DNA of 64,000 bases, taken from NCBI RefSeq assembly GCF_020991415.1, contig NZ_JAJMOY010000011.1:53369-117368 (forward strand), written 5' to 3'. The stretch is from Flavobacterium sp. ENC (GTDB taxonomy: Bacteria > Bacteroidota > Bacteroidia > Flavobacteriales > Flavobacteriaceae). The position numbers were made by a program, and so were the translations under genes. The stretch's first letter is position 1; each line of letters opens with the position of its first letter. Below are positions 26,031 through 33,570 of the stretch, in pieces. The notes beneath the pieces were generated by a model. It saw only the letters and a program-made list of their open reading frames with translations. It had not been told where the DNA came from and made no database searches.

Positions 26031-26906
26031 ATGAAAAAAAGATTTCAATTAGTAGTCCTATTTATGGTGATTTCATTTTGCAGCATCATAAATGCTCAGG
26101 TTAAAATGAATTTTAAATTTAATACACCCTATGGTGAAAATAAAGCGGTTGGAAAATATGCGGAAATAAATGGTGCTAAAATCTACTACGAGGAATATGG
26201 AAATGGAGAGCCTTTATTGCTGATTCACGGAAATGGGGGAAGCATTAATTCCATGGGAAACCAGATTGATTATTTTAAATCGAAATACAGGGTCATTATT
26301 GCGGATAGCAGGGGACAGGGAAAATCAGAGATGAAAACAGATTCACTGACTTATGTGCAAATCACAAAAGACTGGGAAGGTTTAGTGAATCACCTTAAAT
26401 TAGATTCGATCAGTATTATCGGATGGAGTGATGGTGGAATTGTCGGATTGGAAATGGGTATTTCCGGTAAAACAAAAATAAAGAAAATTGTCGCGATGGG
26501 TGCCAATTTAAGACCGGATTCAACAGCTGTGAAGGACTGGGCCGTTAAAGAAGTTAGCAAACACAAAAAAGAAGTTCTTTTAAAAATTAAGGAAAAAGAT
26601 GCTACCCAAAACTGGAACGTTGAAAAGCAGATGCTGGGCCTTTTAGGAGACCAGCCTGATATTCCGGTTACGGATTTAGCAAAGATAAAAGCAAAAGTTT
26701 TAATTATGGCGGGCGATGAAGACATCATTAAAAACAAACACAGTCTAGAAATCTATGAAAATATCCCAAAAGCACAATTGAATATAATGCCTGGAGAAAC
26801 CCATTTTGCACCGGCGTCAAATCCGGTCCTGTTTAACGAAATTGCCAGTAAATTTTTATCAGAACCCTTTAAAAGGCCCGATTCGAACTGGACCAAATGG
26901 AAATAA
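26031..26906 (+). CDS. Secreted alpha/beta hydrolase
   Basis: A 291-residue hydrolase with a signal peptide ending near Asn-Ala-Gln (residue 23). The fold markers are the oxyanion region LIHGNGGS, the nucleophile elbow GWSDGG, a charged acid in MAGDEDIIK and the terminal His in GETHFAPAS. A periplasmic or secreted esterase or lipase-like enzyme is likely; the substrate cannot be read from sequence. It stands alone and is followed by a terminator. Confidence 0.85.
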   Translation: MKKRFQLVVLFMVISFCSIINAQVKMNFKFNTPYGENKAVGKYAEINGAKIYYEEYGNGEPLLLIHGNGGSINSMGNQIDYFKSKYRVIIADSRGQGKSEMKTDSLTYVQITKDWEGLVNHLKLDSISIIGWSDGGIVGLEMGISGKTKIKKIVAMGANLRPDSTAVKDWAVKEVSKHKKEVLLKIKEKDATQNWNVEKQMLGLLGDQPDIPVTDLAKIKAKVLIMAGDEDIIKNKHSLEIYENIPKAQLNIMPGETHFAPASNPVLFNEIASKFLSEPFKRPDSNWTKWK

Positions 26907-26955
26907 TAAGACTTACGTTTAAAAAAAACGTTAATTATTTAAATAAAACTACTAT

Positions 26956-26992
26956 AAAGAGAGTTGAAATAGCCCTATTTCAGCTCTTTTTT
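26956..26992 (+). terminator. Terminator after the alpha/beta hydrolase
   Basis: AAAGAGAGTTGAAATA and TATTTCAGCTCTTTTT pair (with one G-U) around a short loop, followed by T residues. Confidence 0.8.
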
Positions 26993-27320
26993 GTTGGTGG
27001 TTTGCTGAAATGGTAAATGACGACTTTCACTTTTTAAATAGTACAGATGAAGCAATTACGGATAAATTGATATAAGATTTTTCGATTGTTATAGAAATGT
27101 GATAAGTTTTAGCTATTTGTTAATAGAGAATATCAGTTTTACTTTAAAAGGTAATTGTCGTACTTTTAATACTTTTATAACTCTTTTATTTTTTGTCGGA
27201 CAGACTAATAAATGAAAGACTTTATATTTTCTGGTGTCTTTATGGACACCGTTAATCTGATTTTAATTACATGCATGGTTTATAAAATTTGATTATTAAC
27301 AATAAACTCATTTAAAAAAA
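26993..27320. other. Upstream region of katG
   Basis: No gene is seen. It contains a perfect inverted repeat GGTGTC-TTTATG-GACACC at 27233-27250 and a TAAAATTTG sequence at 27283-27291, close to the -7 promoter consensus, 30 bases before the katG ATG. The repeat could be an operator for a peroxide-responsive regulator, but it does not match a motif I can name. Confidence 0.4.
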
Positions 27321-29597
27321 ATGGAAAACAATTCAAACGACATCGGTAAATGCCCATTCCATAACGGAAGCACAAAGCAGGCTACTGCGGTAAATGCCGG
27401 TACAAAAAATCAGGACTGGTGGCCGAATCAATTAAAAGTAAGCGTACTTCGCCAGCATTCTTCTTTGTCCAACCCGATGGAGGAAGACTTTAACTATGCA
27501 GAGTCTTTTAAGACACTGGACCTGGAGGCTCTTAAAAAAGACCTGCATGCACTAATGACGGATTCACAGGATTGGTGGCCGGCTGATTTTGGTCACTATG
27601 GAGGTCTTTTTATCCGTATGGCATGGCACAGTGCAGGAACGTACCGTGTAGGAGACGGACGCGGAGGAGCAGGTGCCGGACAACAGCGTTTTGCACCACT
27701 TAACAGTTGGCCTGACAACGTAAGTTTAGATAAAGCAAGAAGACTGTTATGGCCAATTAAACAAAAGTATGGAAGAAAAATTTCATGGGCCGATTTAATG
27801 ATACTTACCGGAAATGTAGCACTCGAGTCAATGGGGTTCAAAACATTTGGTTTTGCCGGAGGACGTGAAGATGTTTGGGAACCGGAACAGGATATCTACT
27901 GGGGATCAGAAAAAGTGTGGCTTGGCGGTGATGAGCGATACGCACATGGTTCTGAAGGAGTAGCGAAACACGCTGTAGTTTCTTCAGATGACAATACAGA
28001 TGGCGATATCCATACCCGCGACCTCGAAAAACCTCTGGCTGCGGTTCAGATGGGATTAATTTATGTGAATCCCGAAGGACCGGACGGAAACCCGGATCCT
28101 ATAGCGGCAGCAAAAGATATTCGTGATACTTTTGGCCGTATGGCCATGAATGATGAAGAGACTGTGGCACTAATTGCAGGAGGGCACACTTTTGGTAAAA
28201 CGCACGGTGCAGCTCCGTCTGACAACGTAGGAGTAGAGCCCGAAGGAGGAGAGATGGAACAGCAAGGCCTTGGATGGCATAATAAATTTGGTTCCGGTAA
28301 AGGTAAAGATGCCATTACCAGCGGTCTGGAAGTAACCTGGACTACAACACCAACGCAGTGGAGCAATAATTTCTTTGAAAACCTTTTCGGTTTTGAATGG
28401 GAACTTTCCAAAAGCCCGGCAGGCGCACACCAATGGGTAGCCAAAAATGCAGAGGCCATTATCCCGGATGCTTTTGATTCTTCAAAAAAACACCTGCCTA
28501 CAATGCTGACTACCGATCTTTCTTTGCGACTGGATCCTGAATATGAGAAAATATCGCGTCGTTTTCTGGAAAATCCCGATCAGTTTGCTGATGCATTTGC
28601 CAGAGCATGGTTTAAATTAACACATCGTGATATGGGACCCCGTGCCTTATATCTGGGTCCTGATGTTCCGGCAGAGGAATTGCTTTGGCAGGATCCAATT
28701 CCGGCATTGAACCATACACTAGTAGATGATGGAGATATCAGAGAACTGAAATCCAGAATCCTGAATTCAGGATTAACGGTTGCCGAGCTTGTTTCTACAG
28801 CCTGGGCCTCGGCTTCTACATTCAGAGGGTCTGATAAACGTGGTGGTGCAAATGGAGCCCGCATCAGACTGGCTCCTCAAAAAGACTGGACCGTAAATAA
28901 CCCGGCTCAGCTGCAAAAGGTTTTAGTGGTACTGGAAGGTATCCAGAGAGAATTCAATACAACACAATCCGATAACAAAAAAGTTTCCCTTGCTGATTTA
29001 ATTGTTCTGGCAGGTGGGGTTGGAATTGAGAAAGCTGCCAAAGAAGGCGGAAACGAAATCACGGTTCCTTTTACACCAGGTCGTACAGATGCCTTACAGG
29101 AACAAACTGATGTGGAATCTTTTTCATTTCTGGAGCCTGTAGCAGACGGTTTTAGAAATTATAAAAAGACTAAATATTCAGTTGCGACAGAGGCCCTTCT
29201 AATTGATAAAGCGCAATTGTTAACTCTAACAGCACCGGAACTAACGGTACTTGTCGGAGGTATGCGTGCTTTACATGCTAATTTTGACGGATCAGCAAAG
29301 GGTATTTTTACCAATCGCCCACAAATATTATCAAATGACTTTTTTGTAAATCTGTTAGACATGGGAATCGCCTGGAAAGCAGTTTCAGAAGATAAAGAAG
29401 AATATGCCGGTCATGATCGCACAACTGGTGAAGTAAAATGGACAGGTACACGTGCCGACCTGGTATTTGGATCGAATTCAGAACTTAGAGCCATAGCTGA
29501 AGTGTATGCGAGCGCCGATTCGGAAGCAAAATTTGTTTCTGATTTTGTTAAAGCATGGACAAAAGTAATGAACCTTGATCGTTTTGATTTACTATAG
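27321..29597 (+). CDS. katG: Catalase-peroxidase KatG
   Basis: A 758-residue bifunctional heme enzyme that removes hydrogen peroxide and has peroxidase activity. The distal Arg99, Trp102 and His103 lie in IRMAWHSAGTYR. The Tyr of IYVNPEGPDG and the Met in the second motif (GGEMEQQGLGW or nearby) would form the Met-Tyr-Trp adduct of this family. The proximal His is in LIAGGHTFGKTHG. The C-terminal half is the catalytically silent duplicated domain, and the length is usual. Monocistronic, with hairpins after it. Confidence 0.96.
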   Translation: MENNSNDIGKCPFHNGSTKQATAVNAGTKNQDWWPNQLKVSVLRQHSSLSNPMEEDFNYAESFKTLDLEALKKDLHALMTDSQDWWPADFGHYGGLFIRMAWHSAGTYRVGDGRGGAGAGQQRFAPLNSWPDNVSLDKARRLLWPIKQKYGRKISWADLMILTGNVALESMGFKTFGFAGGREDVWEPEQDIYWGSEKVWLGGDERYAHGSEGVAKHAVVSSDDNTDGDIHTRDLEKPLAAVQMGLIYVNPEGPDGNPDPIAAAKDIRDTFGRMAMNDEETVALIAGGHTFGKTHGAAPSDNVGVEPEGGEMEQQGLGWHNKFGSGKGKDAITSGLEVTWTTTPTQWSNNFFENLFGFEWELSKSPAGAHQWVAKNAEAIIPDAFDSSKKHLPTMLTTDLSLRLDPEYEKISRRFLENPDQFADAFARAWFKLTHRDMGPRALYLGPDVPAEELLWQDPIPALNHTLVDDGDIRELKSRILNSGLTVAELVSTAWASASTFRGSDKRGGANGARIRLAPQKDWTVNNPAQLQKVLVVLEGIQREFNTTQSDNKKVSLADLIVLAGGVGIEKAAKEGGNEITVPFTPGRTDALQEQTDVESFSFLEPVADGFRNYKKTKYSVATEALLIDKAQLLTLTAPELTVLVGGMRALHANFDGSAKGIFTNRPQILSNDFFVNLLDMGIAWKAVSEDKEEYAGHDRTTGEVKWTGTRADLVFGSNSELRAIAEVYASADSEAKFVSDFVKAWTKVMNLDRFDLL

Positions 29598-29667
29598 TTA
29601 CTGATAACGGGACGAGTCTGTATTTTAATTAAACTTACACGCCGCTCCCGTTATTCTTTATAATAGC

Positions 29668-29721
29668 GCTCTAGGATTGGTTAACTGTTAAGCAGTTAAT
29701 CGGTCCTGGAGCTTTTTTTTT
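29668..29721 (+). terminator. Strong terminator after katG
   Basis: GCTCTAGGATTGGTTAACTG (29668-29687) pairs with CAGTTAATCGGTCCTGGAGC (29693-29712) using a few G-U pairs, followed by nine T residues. A second weaker hairpin (ATAACGGGA/TCCCGTTAT, about 29604-29654) precedes it. Confidence 0.9.
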
Positions 29722-29908
29722 GGACACAGTTGTTAGAATTATTTTGAAAATTTTTTCAAAATAATTAATGATTCTAATGGTAACTCTGAATAACATTATT
29801 ATAGTAAAACAATAAATTTTGCTTTTACACTTGTAATTAAAATTTTGCAATTTATAAAAAGATTGATTTAGTTCTCTTTTCATAAAACCCTGATAATGTA
29901 ACTTTAAG

Positions 29909-29927
29909 TTTACGGATATACCGTAAA
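29909..29927. promoter_or_regulatory. Putative operator: TTTACGG/CCGTAAA palindrome
   Basis: TTTACGG-ATATA-CCGTAAA has perfect seven-base arms and lies 55 bases upstream of the small lipoprotein gene, in front of the lipoprotein/kinase pair. The core TACGGATA...CCGTA matches the palindrome in the promoter of the response regulator gene at 2.67 kb. I infer a common regulator. Confidence 0.45.
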
Positions 29928-29981
29928 ATTAAATCCAATTGTAGTCTTTTTTTTGTATAAATGATATTAAATCAAATTATT

Positions 29982-30227
29982 ATGAAAACTAGATTATGTA
30001 TTGCTTCATTTATTTTACTTTCTTTTTCTATTTTCTCCTGTTCAACAGATGATATTGATGAACAGACCGAAACTAAAACCTTAAAAATTACTTCTGAAAA
30101 AGATGTAAAAAATTATTTGCATAAAGATATAAACGTGAAAGCTATTGACTCCACTGCGATTATTTTAGATGCAAACAGCACCGCAGAAGGCGATCCAAGT
30201 AATCCAAAGCCACCCAGAAAGGATTAA
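29982..30227 (+). CDS. Small lipoprotein upstream of the sensor kinase
   Basis: I take the ATG at 29982, not the in-frame ATG at 29961, because the protein then begins Met-Lys-Thr-Arg followed by a hydrophobic core and the lipobox IFSC (Cys near residue 20). The 81-residue product has a mature part rich in Asp, Thr and Lys and ends in a Pro-rich tail (PSNPKPPRKD). Function unknown. It lies 76 bases before the sensor kinase gene with a terminator-like hairpin between, and behind a palindromic operator candidate. Small peptides of this kind next to TPR kinases might take part in sensing, but this is a guess. Confidence 0.6.
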   Translation: MKTRLCIASFILLSFSIFSCSTDDIDEQTETKTLKITSEKDVKNYLHKDINVKAIDSTAIILDANSTAEGDPSNPKPPRKD

Positions 30228-30245
30228 TTAACCTTTATTTCTACT

Positions 30246-30286
30246 AAAAGACTATATTATTTATTCGTAAATTTTATAGTCTTTTT
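30246..30286 (+). terminator. Hairpin terminator or attenuator between lipoprotein and kinase genes
   Basis: AAAAGACTATA (30246-30256) and TATAGTCTTTT (30275-30285) form an 11-base stem followed by T residues. It would stop most lipoprotein transcripts and let only some read into the kinase gene. Confidence 0.7.
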
Positions 30287-30303
30287 ATTTCAAAATACTA
30301 TAT

Positions 30304-32346
30304 TTGAGAGGTACAAATAACACTTCAACTTTGGTAACATCCTTTAGAATATTTTTTTTATTTATTACAATCCTGTTTTTTTCATGTAAAAAAACGGTAC
30401 AAACCGATTCTGAAATCAATAAAGCAATTTTTTTTGATCATAATCATTTAGAAGGCAAAAAGAAAGAGCAATATTTAGATTCAATAGTTACTTTATTAAA
30501 ACTTCAGAAAAATGATTCCATAATTAGAAATTTGTATTTTAAGATATCTACAGAATACTATTATAATAATAACCTCAAAAAATCTTTAAATACCAGCTTA
30601 GTTGCACTCAAATTATCCAAAGAAGTAAATGATAAGGAAGGTATTGCAAAAGCTCTTTTTTATGTAGGTGATAGTTATGGAAATATAAAAAAGGACAGTG
30701 CCTACTTTTATTATGTACAGGCAGAAAAGTTGTATTATCAGTTATCCGATTATGATAATATGTCTAAGATGCTGTTTAATAAGGCTTATGTTTTATTTTA
30801 CGATGGTAATTATATAGAATGTGAAGTCGAAATTTCTAAAGCTCTGAAGTATTTAAAAGAATCTAAAGATCTGCGTTTAATTTATTCCTGTAATACATTA
30901 ATGGGGAATTGTTTAGAGAAGCTGGATAATTATGATAAGGCATTATGGTATCATCAACTTGCCCTTAACAGTCTGGAAAAAATGAAATTCACCAATATTG
31001 ATAAAGAGGAGATCAATAATTATAACATAACATCCATAATTAATATCTGTAATTTATATGATCTGAAAGGGGAATATTCAAAGTCCATTAAAAAATTACA
31101 AGCGCTGCTTTCAAAAGAGTTTAAGGAAAAATCACCCCTATTATATGCCAATGTCCTAAGTAATCTGGCGTATTCTAAAATGAAGAATAAACAATATTAC
31201 AATGTTTATTCAATGCTTTCCAATTCATTGGAAATAGTAGAAAAAAGCGGAGACGAATTAGATGTTTTGTACAAAAAAATTCATATTGGCGAATATTTTT
31301 TAACACAAAAAGATACCCTCAAAGCAATTAAAATTCTCAAAGAAGCCAATCAGCTGGCTATTCGTCTTAAGAACAGTAATGAAATACTGACTTCCTTAAA
31401 ACTTCTTTCCGGTTTAGATAAAAAGCAAAGCCTTTATTATTCCAATGAATATATCAAATTAAGCGATAGTATTAATATTGTTCAGAAGAACGCCCATGAA
31501 AAATACGCGAGAATTGAATATGAAACATCAAGAATAGAGGATGAAAATAAAATTCTGACCAATAAAAATTTTAATATTTTAATTATTTCGTTTGTACTAA
31601 TTCTGTTATTGGTGATCATTTTTGTTTTGAGGTATTTTAAGTATAAAAACAAAGAGCTTAAATTTTTGAAAATACAGCAGAAAGCGAATGAGGAGATCTA
31701 TTTGTTATTAACGGATCAGCATGAAAATATTAATGTTGCAAGAGATAACGAGAAAGCCAAAATTGCGAAAGAACTGCATGATGGTATCATGAATAAGATT
31801 TACGGTGTCCGCATGAACTTAGGTTTTTTTAATGCCAAAACAGAGACCGCAATAATCGAAAAAAGGAAAGAATATATTTCTGAACTGCAAAATATTGAAA
31901 ATGAGATCCGGACAATATCACATGATTTAAGCCGGGGTTCTTTTTTTGACAGTAATGATTTTAATGTATTGTTGCTGGCCCTAATACAAAATCAAAAAGA
32001 AATCAGTACAACACGTTTCAAATATCGAAATGATGAAAAACTGGAATGGTCCAAGATTCAGAACATCTACAAAATAAATTTATACCGGATCATTCAGGAA
32101 GCTATTTTAAATATCAATAAATATGCAAATGCGAAAAATTGTGATATCATAATTCAGAGAAAAAGCAACAACCGTTTAAAACTCTGTATTACCGATGATG
32201 GAGAAGGATTCGATGTCGCAGGTACAAAAAACGGTATTGGCTTAGCTAATATGAGAGAAAGGGCAAACTTACTAAAAGGGCATTTTCATATTGTATCAAA
32301 AATTGGAACAGGAACAAAAATTGAAATCATATTTTATCTTAGGTAA
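30304..32346 (+). CDS. TPR-containing sensor histidine kinase (HisKA_3 type)
   Basis: A 680-residue kinase. No ATG is available near the start, so I accept the TTG at 30304, which gives a signal-like helix and a lipobox-like FFSC at about residues 25-28. Residues about 50-400 are TPR-like helical repeats (periplasmic sensor). One membrane helix lies around 425-447, then a coiled coil, the HisKA_3 domain with the phospho-acceptor His492 (IAKELHDGIMNK), and a HATPase domain with the N box (IIQEAILNINKYANA), DDGEGFD and GIGLANMRER. By family it partners a LuxR-type response regulator; none is adjacent, but one is encoded at 2.0-2.6 kb. Confidence 0.85.
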   Translation: MRGTNNTSTLVTSFRIFFLFITILFFSCKKTVQTDSEINKAIFFDHNHLEGKKKEQYLDSIVTLLKLQKNDSIIRNLYFKISTEYYYNNNLKKSLNTSLVALKLSKEVNDKEGIAKALFYVGDSYGNIKKDSAYFYYVQAEKLYYQLSDYDNMSKMLFNKAYVLFYDGNYIECEVEISKALKYLKESKDLRLIYSCNTLMGNCLEKLDNYDKALWYHQLALNSLEKMKFTNIDKEEINNYNITSIINICNLYDLKGEYSKSIKKLQALLSKEFKEKSPLLYANVLSNLAYSKMKNKQYYNVYSMLSNSLEIVEKSGDELDVLYKKIHIGEYFLTQKDTLKAIKILKEANQLAIRLKNSNEILTSLKLLSGLDKKQSLYYSNEYIKLSDSINIVQKNAHEKYARIEYETSRIEDENKILTNKNFNILIISFVLILLLVIIFVLRYFKYKNKELKFLKIQQKANEEIYLLLTDQHENINVARDNEKAKIAKELHDGIMNKIYGVRMNLGFFNAKTETAIIEKRKEYISELQNIENEIRTISHDLSRGSFFDSNDFNVLLLALIQNQKEISTTRFKYRNDEKLEWSKIQNIYKINLYRIIQEAILNINKYANAKNCDIIIQRKSNNRLKLCITDDGEGFDVAGTKNGIGLANMRERANLLKGHFHIVSKIGTGTKIEIIFYLR

Positions 32347-32893
32347 TCTTTTCTCAGGATTGGATATAGTACAACTTGTTTCCTTTTCAATTGCCTGAAA
32401 TTTTTCAGACAGCATCATTATTATAGATCAGATTTTGACTTTTACAGGGAATTTCAAATCCTTTATAAAAATAAACCTCTGTTGTTATTACTGGTTCTAC
32501 TGTCCGTAAATAAAGTTTCAGCCTTTTATCCGATGTTTTCTATTATTAGAATTGCGGAGTTAAAAAAAATAGTACTTAAGTCCCTTAAAAATTAAAAGAA
32601 TTCTTTCTTCCTGTTTTGGTTTAAGAGGGTGTCATTGTCTTTTTTATGTGATTCAGGATGCCACTTTTAGGATAAATACAGTGGTTAGTTGTTTTGTTAT
32701 CAGTGTTTTATGATTTCCGTGTCACAGTCCGTAGTTTTTCTTCTAAAAGTCCGTAATTTTTATATGAATGCTACTGCTATTTTAGCAGTAAATCTAATGC
32801 GTTTTTCAATTTTTCCAAACCAGTATTTAGATTAGTATTCTCGTAACAGAGAACAGCGTAGCTATTTAAAAACCCCTATTCTTAGTATTATTT
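32347..32893. promoter_or_regulatory. Leader region of the NRPS operon
   Basis: A 547-base gap before the antiterminator gene without a convincing gene. It holds four TCCGT words (32503, 32716, 32728, 32750), each a half-site of the palindromes at 2.67 and 29.91 kb, three of them within 40 bases. It also holds a perfect eight-base hairpin TACTGCTA-TTT-TAGCAGTA at 32772-32790. The promoter of the biosynthetic operon probably lies here. A 23-codon frame over the hairpin (32764) is not supported. Confidence 0.45.
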
Positions 32894-33403
32894 ATGAAAT
32901 CAATTCAAAATGGTTGGTATGTTTTGTATGTTAAAAGCCATCATGAAAGAAAAGTATCTGAAGGGCTTAATAATTTAGAAATAAAGGCTTTTTCGCCAAC
33001 AGTTCAGGTTCAGAGTACCCGAACAGACAGAAGGAAAATGATCCATAAATTGCTTTTTCCGTCTTATGTTTTTGTAAAGATCAATTCCTCAATGGATTTT
33101 CACAGAACCCTTTCCGTTAATGGAGCCTGCATGTATATTCGTTTTGGAATGGAATATGCCAAGGTAAGTGACACAGAAATAAAAAACATTGAGCTTTTGT
33201 TACAAAGCAATGACCTTACTGAGGTGGAAACAAATGCTGAAAATTTTAAAGTTGGAGATCTTAAGACAATCTCGTATGGTCCGCTGAGCGGATTAGAGTG
33301 TCAGGTTTTAAATATCAGCAACAGCAATAAGATTATTGTAAGAATTGATTCCTTAAAGAAAAATATAATCGCAACAATCCCTTCCGGTTACCTGGCAGGT
33401 TAG
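32894..33403 (+). CDS. NusG-family (UpxY-like) transcription antiterminator
   Basis: A 169-residue specialised NusG paralog. The N-terminal NGN domain starts with NGWYVLYVKSHHERKVSEGL and contains LFPSYVFVKI, both typical of NusG/RfaH/UpxY proteins; the C-terminal KOW part reads GDLKTISYGPLSGLECQVLNI. It is too short and divergent to be the housekeeping NusG, which normally sits next to ribosomal protein genes. Such paralogs help RNA polymerase and ribosomes through very long operons. Here it is the first gene before a roughly 30 kb biosynthetic operon with a 16 kb NRPS gene. This resembles RfaH, UpxY and LoaP placement. Confidence 0.85.
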   Translation: MKSIQNGWYVLYVKSHHERKVSEGLNNLEIKAFSPTVQVQSTRTDRRKMIHKLLFPSYVFVKINSSMDFHRTLSVNGACMYIRFGMEYAKVSDTEIKNIELLLQSNDLTEVETNAENFKVGDLKTISYGPLSGLECQVLNISNSNKIIVRIDSLKKNIIATIPSGYLAG

Positions 33404-33416
33404 GACACTGCGAACT

Positions 33417-33439
33417 GTAGAACCAGTTTGCTCTTCTAC
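33417..33439 (+). other. Small hairpin between antiterminator and permease genes
   Basis: GTAGAA and TTCTAC form a six-base stem with an 11-base loop shortly after the antiterminator stop codon. It is short, without a T run, so not a terminator. It may be a chance or a recruitment element for the antiterminator (LoaP is known to need an RNA hairpin). Confidence 0.25.
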
Positions 33440-33570
33440 GCTGAATAAGCATTCCCTATTTTTTAATTAAAATTGAATATCCCTCTGTTTTTTAATAAAG
33501 CAGCAGATTTTACGTGTCCTCTATTTATACAATAACCCTTATGATTTACTCATTTTAAAAGATCTCAAAA

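Noticed and set aside
32764..32835. 23-codon leader peptide in front of the antiterminator gene
   Set aside because: The frame mainly consists of the TACTGCTA hairpin, shows no codon evidence, and better fits a structural RNA element.
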